Source: Rhodobacterales bacterium (GTDB taxonomy: Bacteria > Pseudomonadota > Alphaproteobacteria > Rhizobiales > Stappiaceae). Taken from it: DNA of 64,000 bases. Below the pieces are notes generated by a model. That model was given only the letters and a program-made list of their open reading frames with translations. It was not told the origin of the DNA and made no database searches. The number at the start of each line of letters is the position of its first letter. Positions within the stretch are counted from its first letter, which is position 1. This document shows, piece by piece, positions 1 to 7,838 of the stretch. The stretch spans positions 124,001 through 188,000 of the forward strand of contig VIRH01000097.1 of the NCBI GenBank assembly GCA_008107755.1, in the 5' to 3' direction. A program made the translations under genes and the position numbers.

Positions 1-621
1 CGCTCCCATCCGGTCCGCGGCATATTCGCGGGTTCTGGAAATCGCCATCTGCACGACCATTGCGGCCAGAGGCGCCACCACCATCATCAGGATGACACCG
101 ACGAAGCCCAGCGGGTTGTTGCGGTTGCCGCCAAAAAAGAACGCAAAATTCGCCAACATGGAGATCGCACCGGCAATCGTTGCCGTGATCGTCATGATCA
201 GGGTGTCGTGGTTCTTCACATGCGCCAGTTCATGGGCCATGACGCCGGCGACTTCCTCCGCCGACAACATGTTCAGCAGCCCGGTGGTCGCCGCAACTGC
301 AGCATTTTCCGGATTCCGGCCGGTTGCGAAGGCATTCGGCTGCGGGTTGTTGATGACATAGACCTTGGGCATCGGCAGGTCGGCGTTGCGGGCGAGGCGC
401 TCGACGATACCGTAATATTCGGGCGCCGTTCGAGCATCCACTTCCTGCGCATGGTGCATGCGCAGCACCATCTTGTCCGCGTTCCAGTAGCTGAAAAGGT
501 TCATGGCCGCCGCGATCAGAAGCGCAATCACCATGCCCGACTGTCCGCCGATCATGAACCCGATACCCATGAAGAGGGCGGTCATCGCCGCCAGAAGCAT
601 CGCTGTGCGAATATAGTTCAT
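1..621 (-). CDS. htpX: Protease HtpX (M48 zinc metalloprotease), C-terminus cut by window edge
   Basis: Membrane-bound zinc endopeptidase of the M48 family, involved in quality control of inner-membrane proteins. The 207 visible residues begin MNYIRTAM, with two hydrophobic segments near residues 5-40. The zinc-binding HELAH motif is at 130-134, a further membrane region spans about 145-195, and the third-ligand motif REYAAD has its Glu at 199. The family is about 290-320 residues, so roughly a third is outside the window. The start is the only ATG that gives the usual N-terminus. A sigma-32-like promoter lies about 75 bases upstream, fitting the known heat-shock control of htpX. Identification is firm. 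Confidence 0.95.
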   Translation of the reverse strand, partial: MNYIRTAMLLAAMTALFMGIGFMIGGQSGMVIALLIAAAMNLFSYWNADKMVLRMHHAQEVDARTAPEYYGIVERLARNADLPMPKVYVINNPQPNAFATGRNPENAAVAATTGLLNMLSAEEVAGVMAHELAHVKNHDTLIMTITATIAGAISMLANFAFFFGGNRNNPLGFVGVILMMVVAPLAAMVVQMAISRTREYAADRMGA

Positions 622-697
622 CGCCGCGTCAATCCGTTTGCTGTTCCGTTGTCCGTCACGAGGAAACGCCTTACGGTCCTTCTCGATCCAGATAATG

Positions 698-726
698 AGA
701 TGGGGACTGCTGCCATTTTTGGCAAG
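698..726 (-). promoter_or_regulatory. Candidate sigma-32 (RpoH) promoter of htpX
   Basis: On the minus strand CTTG is followed after 17 bases by CCCCATCT. This is close to the heat-shock promoter pattern (CTTGAA at -35, CCCCATnT at -10), though the -35 reads CTTGCC. It would start transcription about 70 bases before the htpX ATG. Inferred by eye only. Confidence 0.45.
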
Positions 727-776
727 TTATCCTATATTGCGTGACAAATGCGTAATCGAACTTTATGGCCTCTCTC

Positions 777-1040
777 ATGACGGACAAACCGACCGACCCG
801 ACCGCCGCCTACAGCCAGAGCGACGCCCCTTCCCTGAAGGCCGATACTGACAAGGCTGAGGCGAAGCGGTTCGAGGACCTGCCCCCGCCCGCCCAGCGCG
901 CGCTTCGCGAAGCCGAGGAACGCCGCCGGCAGATCGACGCAAAACAGGACGCAATGGCGAAGGAATTCAACGGCCGCGGCGGCCTGGAGCCGACGCGCTA
1001 CGACGACTGGGAAGTCAAGGGACTGACCTCGGATTTCTGA
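777..1040 (+). CDS. DUF1674 / SdhAF4-like protein
   Basis: An 87-residue soluble protein of the DUF1674 family, related to the eukaryotic succinate dehydrogenase assembly factor SDHAF4, which assists assembly of the flavinylated SdhA subunit. The diagnostic C-terminus is clear: NGRGGLEPTRY, then DDWEVKG and a final DF. The middle is charged and helical (LPPPAQRALREAEERR). I chose the second in-frame ATG (MTDKPTDP); an ATG four codons earlier at 765 is also possible. It stands alone between htpX and a convergent esterase. The role in succinate dehydrogenase maturation is inferred from the family. Confidence 0.85.
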   Translation: MTDKPTDPTAAYSQSDAPSLKADTDKAEAKRFEDLPPPAQRALREAEERRRQIDAKQDAMAKEFNGRGGLEPTRYDDWEVKGLTSDF

Positions 1041-1047
1041 GCACCGG

Positions 1048-1698
1048 TCAGAGCGCGGCCAGCTTGCGCACTTCTCCGGCAACCGCCCTTGCCAGATCGG
1101 CCTGCGGTTCGGCGTCGAAATGGATCGCATCCACCGGACTTGCGGAAATGACAGAGCCGGCATCGAAGAATGCCGCGCCGTATTCGGCTGCCTTTTGCCG
1201 GTAGCAAGCCGCCAGTTTGTGCGACTCCGCCTCGCTGGCAGCCGAGAACATGCCGGCGAAGGGCGTTTTCTCCAGCTTGCCGAGCGGCGGCGGTGACATC
1301 AGCAGCACCTTCGGCGCGCGGCCTTCCACATCGTCGGTCGACCGGCGCGCGAAATCCAGAAGGCGCCCCATGGCGGTCGCTATGGTCTCCGCATTCATGC
1401 CGAAACGCGCCTGAAGATCGTTTGTGCCGAGCATGATGACAAGGATATCGATCGGCATATGGCTCTTGCGGATCATCCCGAGGTGCTGAAGCCCGCTCTT
1501 GTCCCCCTTGACCGGATCCTCGAAGACGGTGGTGCGGCTGTTGAGGCCTTCCTCGATCACGTGGAAACCGGCCCCCAGCTCCTTTTGCAGCAGCCTTGTC
1601 CAGCGCACGTCGTGACCATAGCGCGACCTGTCCACCGGATCGAAGCCCCAGGTCAGGCTGTCTCCGAAACACACTACGGATACTGGGTCGTCGCTCAC
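1048..1698 (-). CDS. SGNH/GDSL-family arylesterase
   Basis: A 216-residue serine hydrolase of the SGNH fold. The nucleophile motif GDSLTWG has Ser14, the GTND block is at 91-94, and the Asp-x-x-His pair DAIH gives Asp190 and His193. The stretch DVRWTRLL followed by VIEEGLNSRTT resembles mycobacterial arylesterase/acyltransferase MsAcT (from memory), so small esters or peracid chemistry are possible substrates. The start is a GTG at 1698, preceded seven bases upstream by GGAGG; a GTG seven codons further upstream lacks such a site. No signal peptide, so probably cytoplasmic. It is convergent with the DUF1674 gene. Confidence 0.88.
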   Translation of the reverse strand: MSDDPVSVVCFGDSLTWGFDPVDRSRYGHDVRWTRLLQKELGAGFHVIEEGLNSRTTVFEDPVKGDKSGLQHLGMIRKSHMPIDILVIMLGTNDLQARFGMNAETIATAMGRLLDFARRSTDDVEGRAPKVLLMSPPPLGKLEKTPFAGMFSAASEAESHKLAACYRQKAAEYGAAFFDAGSVISASPVDAIHFDAEPQADLARAVAGEVRKLAAL

Positions 1699-1913
1699 AC
1701 TTTCGCCTCCGGTTGGCACTTTCCTGCCACCTGCCTAACTCCATTGAATCGTTTTGAAAAGTGCGTCGAACTGCGGAGCGGACCTCCCGTGCCGAGCCTC
1801 CTTGTGGACGATGCGACAGAAAAGCGTCCGAACGGTTGCTTGGTTAATAAGAGATTTACCATGCAGGCGCTAGATTCCGGTCAAAGTTCTGCGTAACGAC
1901 TGCCGGATCATTG

Positions 1914-3137
1914 ATGACTGCCAGCCACCTGACCTACACGCGCGGCGCCTCCCTGCCGAGCTCCAATCCGTTTCAGCGCCTTGCCGATCTCCTCGACGGC
2001 GAGACCCCGGGGCTCGACCCGATCGTCATGACGATCGGCGAGCCGCAGCACGCCATCCCCGACTTCACCGCCGAGGTTCTGGCCGAGAACATGGGGGCCT
2101 TCCGGCGCTATCCGCCGATCAACGGCACGCCCGAGTTTCGCGAGACGGTCGCCGCGTGGCTGGACAAGCGCTATGACCTCGGTGGAACCATCGACGCGGA
2201 AAAAGGCGTCCTCCCGCTGAACGGATCGCGTGAGGGATTGTCCTTTGGCGCGATTTCGGCTCGCGACCAGCTCGGCAAGGGCCTCGATCATCCGGCTGTC
2301 ATCCTGCCCAACCCGTTCTACCAGACCTATGCTGCCGCCGCCCATGTGGCCGATGCGGAAGCCGTGCTTCTGGACGCGGTCGCCGGCAACAGCTTCCTGC
2401 CCGACCTCGACGGGCTCGATCCGGAGCTTCTGGACAGGACGGTCGCCTTCTACGTGGCCTCGCCCACCAATCCGGAAGGCTCCGTCGCGAGCATCGCATA
2501 CTGGCAGAAGCTCATTCGCCTTGCCCGCAAGCACCGGTTCTACATCTTCGCTGACGAGTGCTACTCCGAGATCTACCGGAACGATCCGCCCCCCGGCGCC
2601 CTGCAGGCGGCGCGGGACATGGACACGGACTTTGCCAACATCATCGTTCTCAATTCCCTGTCGAAGCGCTCGAACCTTGCCGGCCTGCGCTGCGGCTTCG
2701 CGGCGGGCGATCCGGAGTTTCTGTCCAGATGGGTGAAGTTCCGCGGTCTTGCAGCGCCTCAGGTGCCGCTGCCCGCTCAGGCTGTCGCCGTTCGGGCCTA
2801 TCTCGACGAAGCTCATGTGATCGAGAACCGGCGGCTCTACAACGAGAAATTTGAAGCCGCGGAACGCCATCTCGGACCGATCCTCGGTCCGGTCACGCCC
2901 GAGGCGGGCTTTTTCCTGTGGCTCGATATCAGCCGCTGGGGAGATGGTGTTTCCGTAACGCAGTCGCTCTGGCGCGACATCGGCGTCAAGGTCCTCCCGG
3001 GCAGCTATCTCGCCTCCGATCAGGCGGACAGCAGCAATCCGGGTCGCAACTACATCCGGGTCGGCCTCGTCGCGCAGCGCGAGCAGACCGAAATCGCTCT
3101 TGAACGAATGGCAAACTGGCTGGGAGACAAGATATGA
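1914..3137 (+). CDS. dapC: Succinyldiaminopimelate transaminase (DapC-type aminotransferase)
   Basis: PLP-dependent class I/II aminotransferase of 407 residues, expected to convert N-succinyl-2-amino-6-oxopimelate to N-succinyl-LL-diaminopimelate in the lysine and peptidoglycan pathway. Fold-type I motifs are present: ASPTNPEG at 182-189, ADECYSEIY at 213-221, and the Schiff-base lysine in [12 protein letters not shown] at Lys251. The reading frame also allows a TTG one codon earlier; ATG at 1914 is preferred. The stop overlaps the ftsK start by four bases, so the two are probably co-transcribed. lysA, a later gene of the same pathway, is elsewhere in the window. The exact substrate is inferred from the DapC-like sequence. 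Confidence 0.88.
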   Translation: MTASHLTYTRGASLPSSNPFQRLADLLDGETPGLDPIVMTIGEPQHAIPDFTAEVLAENMGAFRRYPPINGTPEFRETVAAWLDKRYDLGGTIDAEKGVLPLNGSREGLSFGAISARDQLGKGLDHPAVILPNPFYQTYAAAAHVADAEAVLLDAVAGNSFLPDLDGLDPELLDRTVAFYVASPTNPEGSVASIAYWQKLIRLARKHRFYIFADECYSEIYRNDPPPGALQAARDMDTDFANIIVLNSLSKRSNLAGLRCGFAAGDPEFLSRWVKFRGLAAPQVPLPAQAVAVRAYLDEAHVIENRRLYNEKFEAAERHLGPILGPVTPEAGFFLWLDISRWGDGVSVTQSLWRDIGVKVLPGSYLASDQADSSNPGRNYIRVGLVAQREQTEIALERMANWLGDKI

Positions 3138-5887
3138 GACGGGCGAGCGCAATCCGCGGAAACGGCCGCCGGTCCTCGGTTGATCTTCTGGACACCGAAA
3201 GCCCGATCAAGCGCTTTATCCGGCGCAACCTGATCGGCGCGCTCGGGCTCGGCATCATCGCCTTCACGGCGATGCTTGCGGCGGCCCTGGCAACCTGGTC
3301 GGTCGCCGATCCAAGCCTCAATCACGCCACCGAGGGGCCGGTCCGCAATGCGTTGGGCACGCCCGGCGCGGTGCTTGCCGATATCCTGATGCAGACGATC
3401 GGCCTGGCAACGGCTGTCTTTCTTGTGCCGCTCGTTCTGTGGGGCTGGCGCCTGTTGACGGGGCACGCGCTCGGGATCGGCCGCAAGCGTGTGTTCTTCT
3501 GGCTGGCCGGCTCCAGCCTTGCGGCGGGCGCGCTCGCCGCGCTGCCGGTGCCGGACAGCTGGCCGCTTCCCACCGGCCTCGGCGGCTTCTTCGGCGACAT
3601 GGTCCACCGGATCCCGGCCCTCATCACCTCGAACATGACCAGCGGAGCGGCCACGATCGTCGGCGGTCTCGGCCTTGGCGTTCCGGCCGTGCTCTGCCTT
3701 CTCGGCGCCGCCGGCTGGATCGGCAACAAATCCGGTGAGGACGAGCGGATCGAACCGGCAACGGCAGGCGCCCGTGCCCGCGGCCATGGCAGAAATCTGG
3801 AAGACGATCTCGGCCTCGACGACGAGGATGGAGAGTCCCGTCTTGGCCTGATGGCGAGTGCCTTCGCGGGTCAGGTCACCCATTGGGGTCTTCAGGGCGC
3901 AGCCATTGCCCGCCGTCTGACCGGTCTCAAGCGGTCCCGCGCGCACGAAGAAGAATACTACGAAGACGATGACGACCAGGACGTCGACTACGAACCGGAA
4001 GACACCCGCCAGGGGAGCCGCCTCAAGGCCTTCCGCCGCGCTCTCGCCGGCCGACTGATGCCCGAGGACGACGACGGCCTGGACGATTTCTACGAGCGCG
4101 GGCAGAGACAGGACGACGATCCCTACCTTGAAGAACCCTACGACGAGGATGGCGAAGACTTCACGCCCGACGATCTGATGATCGACAAGGGGCCGGTTCA
4201 GGGCCGCCCTGCCGTTCCCGTCGGCATCGCGGCTCCCGAAGCGCAGGCTGCTGAACCTGCCGCCGCGCAGGAATCGTCCGGCCGTGTGATCCCGCAGGCC
4301 CCGCGCCCGAAACAGAGCAAGCGGGCCGTCGAAGAAGCACAGCCTTCGTTCCTGGGTGCGCCGGAAGAATATGAACTCCCGCCGCTTCGCCTGCTGGCTG
4401 AGCCGAAATCGGCCGGCAAGGTTCCGGGCCTCTCCGCCGATGCGCTGGAACAGAATGCCCGTATCCTGGAAGGCGTCCTGGAGGATTTCGGCGTCCGCGG
4501 CGAAATCATCGAAGTGCGTCCCGGCCCTGTCGTGACGCTCTACGAACTGGAGCCCGCGCCCGGCATCAAGTCGTCGCGGGTCATCGGTCTGGCAGACGAC
4601 ATCGCCCGCTCCATGAGCGCGATTTCCGCACGCGTCGCCGTCATTCCCGGCAAGAACGCCATCGGCATCGAACTGCCGAATGCCCGCCGCGAAACGGTGT
4701 ATCTGCGCGAGTTGCTGGCGGCCCAGGATTTCGAGAAATCAAAATCCAAGCTGGCGCTGGCCCTCGGCAAGACCATCAACGGCGAAAGCGTTGTAGCGGA
4801 CCTCGCCCGCATGCCTCACCTGCTCGTTGCCGGTACCACCGGTTCGGGCAAGTCGGTCTCGATCAACACCATGATCCTGTCCCTGCTCTACCGGCTGACG
4901 CCGGAACAGTGCAAGATGATCATGATCGACCCGAAGATGCTGGAACTTTCCATCTATGACGGCATCCCGCATCTGCTGACGCCGGTCGTGACCGATCCGA
5001 AAAAGGCGGTGGTTGCCCTGAAGTGGACGGTCCGCGAGATGGAGGACCGCTACAAGAAGATGTCCAAGATGGGCGTCCGCAACATCGACGGCTACAACAC
5101 CCGCATCAAACAGGCGCTGGAAAAGGGCGAAAGCTTCACCCGGACCGTTCAGACCGGGTTCGATCGCGACACTGGCCAACCCATCTACGAGGACGAGGAA
5201 CTGCCGCTCGAGGCAATGCCCTATATCGTCGTCGTGGTCGACGAGATGGCCGACCTGATGATGGTTGCCGGCAAGGACATCGAAGGCGCGATCCAGCGCC
5301 TTGCACAGATGGCCCGTGCGGCCGGCATTCACCTGATCATGGCAACCCAGCGTCCGTCCGTGGATGTCATCACCGGTACGATCAAGGCGAACTTCCCGAC
5401 CCGTATCTCCTTCCAGGTGACGTCGAAGATCGACAGCCGCACCATCCTGGGCGAGATGGGCGCCGAGCAGCTGCTCGGCATGGGCGACATGCTGTTCATG
5501 GCCGGCGGTGGCCGCATTCAGCGCGTGCACGGGCCGTTCGTCTCGGATGACGAGGTCGAGGACATCGTCAAGCATCTGAAGGTTCAGGCCACGCCGCAAT
5601 ATCTGGAAGCGGTCACGGAAGAGGACGACGAGAGCGACAGCCCCTATGATGGGGGTGGCGGTCTTGCCGGCGGCGAAGACGGCAACGACCTTTACGACAA
5701 GGCCGTGGCCATCGTCCTGCGCGACAAGAAGGCCTCCACCTCCTATGTTCAACGTCGTCTGTCGATCGGCTACAATCGGGCGGCATCGCTGATCGAACGC
5801 ATGGAACAGGAGGGGCTCATCAGCGCCGCCAACCATGCGGGCAAGCGAGAAATTCTCGTTCAGAATGGAAATGACGAAGAGTTTTGA
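3134..5887 (+). CDS. ftsK: DNA translocase FtsK
   Basis: Divisome-anchored DNA pump that clears chromosome termini from the closing septum and activates XerCD recombination at dif. It is 917 residues long. An N-terminal membrane domain of about four helices spans residues 30-200, followed by an acidic low-complexity linker (about 205-340) with runs of Asp and Glu. The motor domain has Walker A GTTGSGKS at 567-574 and Walker [14 protein letters not shown]-terminal winged-helix gamma domain (about 850-915, [14 protein letters not shown]) recognises KOPS sites. The ATG overlaps the dapC stop. Length and domains are normal for alphaproteobacterial FtsK. Confidence 0.97.
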   Translation: MRRASAIRGNGRRSSVDLLDTESPIKRFIRRNLIGALGLGIIAFTAMLAAALATWSVADPSLNHATEGPVRNALGTPGAVLADILMQTIGLATAVFLVPLVLWGWRLLTGHALGIGRKRVFFWLAGSSLAAGALAALPVPDSWPLPTGLGGFFGDMVHRIPALITSNMTSGAATIVGGLGLGVPAVLCLLGAAGWIGNKSGEDERIEPATAGARARGHGRNLEDDLGLDDEDGESRLGLMASAFAGQVTHWGLQGAAIARRLTGLKRSRAHEEEYYEDDDDQDVDYEPEDTRQGSRLKAFRRALAGRLMPEDDDGLDDFYERGQRQDDDPYLEEPYDEDGEDFTPDDLMIDKGPVQGRPAVPVGIAAPEAQAAEPAAAQESSGRVIPQAPRPKQSKRAVEEAQPSFLGAPEEYELPPLRLLAEPKSAGKVPGLSADALEQNARILEGVLEDFGVRGEIIEVRPGPVVTLYELEPAPGIKSSRVIGLADDIARSMSAISARVAVIPGKNAIGIELPNARRETVYLRELLAAQDFEKSKSKLALALGKTINGESVVADLARMPHLLVAGTTGSGKSVSINTMILSLLYRLTPEQCKMIMIDPKMLELSIYDGIPHLLTPVVTDPKKAVVALKWTVREMEDRYKKMSKMGVRNIDGYNTRIKQALEKGESFTRTVQTGFDRDTGQPIYEDEELPLEAMPYIVVVVDEMADLMMVAGKDIEGAIQRLAQMARAAGIHLIMATQRPSVDVITGTIKANFPTRISFQVTSKIDSRTILGEMGAEQLLGMGDMLFMAGGGRIQRVHGPFVSDDEVEDIVKHLKVQATPQYLEAVTEEDDESDSPYDGGGGLAGGEDGNDLYDKAVAIVLRDKKASTSYVQRRLSIGYNRAASLIERMEQEGLISAANHAGKREILVQNGNDEEF

Positions 5888-6004
5888 CGTTTGCCAGGGG
5901 ATTCTCCGGCCGGTCTTGTAGAAATATCGGCCGGTCTGCCAAAGCTTTGCCACACAAGGTTACTAGCTAGGGCTGGAGCCTTGAAGCGCCAACGATTTAG
6001 GACA

Positions 6005-6658
6005 ATGCCAATGACCAAACGCCTTGCAAGAGTTCTGATCAAGCCGTTGATCCGGGCGGCTCTGGCAGCGGCCGTGATCGTGACCGCCCTCGCCCCGGCA
6101 CAGGCCCTGACGGAAAAGGAACAGTCGACGCTGAGGGAGCTGAACAAGTACTTCAACTCCGTGAAGACGATGCATGGCGACTTCATCCAGTTCGGCCCTG
6201 ACGGCACACAGTCCGACGGCAAGTTCTACATGGCCCGCCCCGGCAAGGTGCGGTTCTACTACAACAAGCCGTCAGTGCTCGATATCGTGGCCGACGGCAC
6301 CTCGGTCTCAGTGCGCGACCGCAAGCTGAACACCCAGGATATCTGGCCGCTCGGCCAGACGCCGTTGCGCTTTCTCCTGGCCGACAACATCGACCTGCAG
6401 AAGGACACAAACGTCACGAACGTCCTTGTCGAGAAAGATCTCGTGACCGTGACGATCCTGGACAAGACGAAGTTCAACTCGGGAACCCTGACGCTGATCT
6501 TTGATGCCGAGGACTACGCCCTCAAGCAATGGACCGTGACCGATCAGCAGGGCTACGACACATCCGTCGCCGTCTATAACGTCGTCTCGAACGGACCGAC
6601 CAATCCGGATCTGTTCAAGATCGACTATCTGGCCAATGCCCGCCAGCGGAAGAACTGA
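6005..6658 (+). CDS. lolA: Outer-membrane lipoprotein carrier LolA
   Basis: Periplasmic chaperone that takes lipoproteins from LolCDE and hands them to the outer membrane. The 217 residues start with a basic region and a hydrophobic Ala-rich signal peptide ending APAQA at about residue 35. The mature LolA fold follows, with family-like segments MHGDFIQFGPDG, GKFYMARPGKVRFYY and LKQWTVTDQQG. A second ATG two codons in (6011) would serve equally. ftsK next to lolA is a common alphaproteobacterial arrangement. A strong intrinsic terminator follows the stop, marking the end of this transcript. Confidence 0.92.
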   Translation: MPMTKRLARVLIKPLIRAALAAAVIVTALAPAQALTEKEQSTLRELNKYFNSVKTMHGDFIQFGPDGTQSDGKFYMARPGKVRFYYNKPSVLDIVADGTSVSVRDRKLNTQDIWPLGQTPLRFLLADNIDLQKDTNVTNVLVEKDLVTVTILDKTKFNSGTLTLIFDAEDYALKQWTVTDQQGYDTSVAVYNVVSNGPTNPDLFKIDYLANARQRKN

Positions 6659-6692
6659 TCGCACGTTTCAGCGCACCGCAGTCGAAGAAAAC

Positions 6693-6719
6693 AAAATGCC
6701 GGGATTTCCCGGCATTTTT
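6693..6719 (+). terminator. Rho-independent terminator after lolA
   Basis: A perfect 11-bp stem, AAAATGCCGGG pairing with CCCGGCATTTT across an ATTT loop, ends in a T-rich tract 35 bases past the lolA stop. This is the clearest intrinsic terminator in the first 10 kb. Confidence 0.9.
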
Positions 6720-6808
6720 CGTTTCAACCCGATTTCTTCTGCACACCGTATTGTGCAAGAGCTATCCTGAATGCGTTCACGAAGCGGCACGGAGCCTCTC
6801 TTCTCAGC

Positions 6809-7780
6809 ATGACCGACACGCCCTCTCCTCGAACGCGTTCGCTTGTCAGCGACCTGCTCGAACGTTACTGCGCGGCGCATGACCTCCGCCTGAGACTGGC
6901 CGATCCACACGGGCATGGGGGTCTCGTCGAAGATCCGCGCACCGGCAAACGCTGGTTCTTCAAGGGAACGCGGTTTGCCCTGAACAGTCAGGGGGCCGCC
7001 GAGATTGCCAACGACAAGGCCTATACGGCCGCGTTCCTGCAAGAGACCGGTCTACTTGTTCCACGTTGGCTGTTCGCAAGCGGCATGGAGCTTCGCAATC
7101 ACCCACAGTCGCTGCAGAAGATCCTCGACTTTGCCGCGCAGACCGGCTGGCCGCTCTTCGTGAAACCCAATTGCGGCCGCGAGGGTCGGGACGTGATCCG
7201 CGTCGAAAGCGAACCCGACATGCAGAGCGCGCTTCACAGGCTGGCCGACCGTTACGACCAGATCATCGTGCAGGAGGCGATCAGGGGAAAAGAGCTCCGG
7301 GTCGTCGTCCTGGACGGCGATATTCTGTGCGCCATCGAACGTCGTCTCCCGATCGTCATCGGAAACGGGTCAAGCACGCTCGGCATGCTCATCAAGGCAC
7401 ATGGGGTGATCGACCCGGAGGATGGGCGTTTGGACGTCGAACTGTCGCGTCAGGGCCTGACGCGGGAGAGTGTCCCGGAGGCCGGTGGCACGGTCACCCT
7501 GCTTCCCGTCGCCAATCTGTCCTGCGGCGGCAGCGCGGCCTTTGTGACAGCACCGCTCGCGCCGCAAATCCGGGCCACCGCCCTCCACTCCGCCGAAAGT
7601 CTTGCCCTGCGCTACGCGGCGGTTGACCTGATCCTGCCCGACACGAACGCAGATGTCGCATGTGTCCTTGAGGTCAACGCCGCCCCCGGCTTCGGCAACC
7701 TTGCAAGGCTCGGCGCGGATGAGGCCGGACGCGTCGAAGCGATTTACGAAAAGGTGTTTGCCGCGCTTTTTGCAACATGA
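6809..7780 (+). CDS. ATP-grasp family ligase, product unknown
   Basis: A 323-residue protein with an ATP-grasp fold. There is a lid-like WPLFVKPNCGREGRDV around 115-130, then IIVQEAIRGKELRVVVLDG, a VIGNGSSTL segment like that in cyanophycin synthetase and GshAB ligases, and the metal-binding CVLEVNAAPGFGN near 290-302. Such enzymes join a carboxylate to an amine through an acylphosphate. The domain appears alone, without the Mur-ligase half of cyanophycin synthetase or the GshA half of GshAB. No neighbour indicates the substrate: lolA lies upstream beyond a terminator and a c-di-GMP protein converges. The fold is confident, the reaction unknown. Confidence 0.75.
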   Translation: MTDTPSPRTRSLVSDLLERYCAAHDLRLRLADPHGHGGLVEDPRTGKRWFFKGTRFALNSQGAAEIANDKAYTAAFLQETGLLVPRWLFASGMELRNHPQSLQKILDFAAQTGWPLFVKPNCGREGRDVIRVESEPDMQSALHRLADRYDQIIVQEAIRGKELRVVVLDGDILCAIERRLPIVIGNGSSTLGMLIKAHGVIDPEDGRLDVELSRQGLTRESVPEAGGTVTLLPVANLSCGGSAAFVTAPLAPQIRATALHSAESLALRYAAVDLILPDTNADVACVLEVNAAPGFGNLARLGADEAGRVEAIYEKVFAALFAT

Positions 7781-7838
7781 TGGTGGCCGGCAGGGCGAAA
7801 GCTCGCAAGCAGCGACAGGCAGTCATGCCGGACGGCAG

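Noticed and set aside
1840..1865. Possible CtrA box near GGTTAATAAGAGATTTACC
   Set aside because: The second half is TTTA rather than TTAA at the required spacing.
4739..5953. A 404-codon open frame on the minus strand
   Set aside because: Antisense to ftsK, with composition typical of a GC-rich shadow frame and no recognisable motif.
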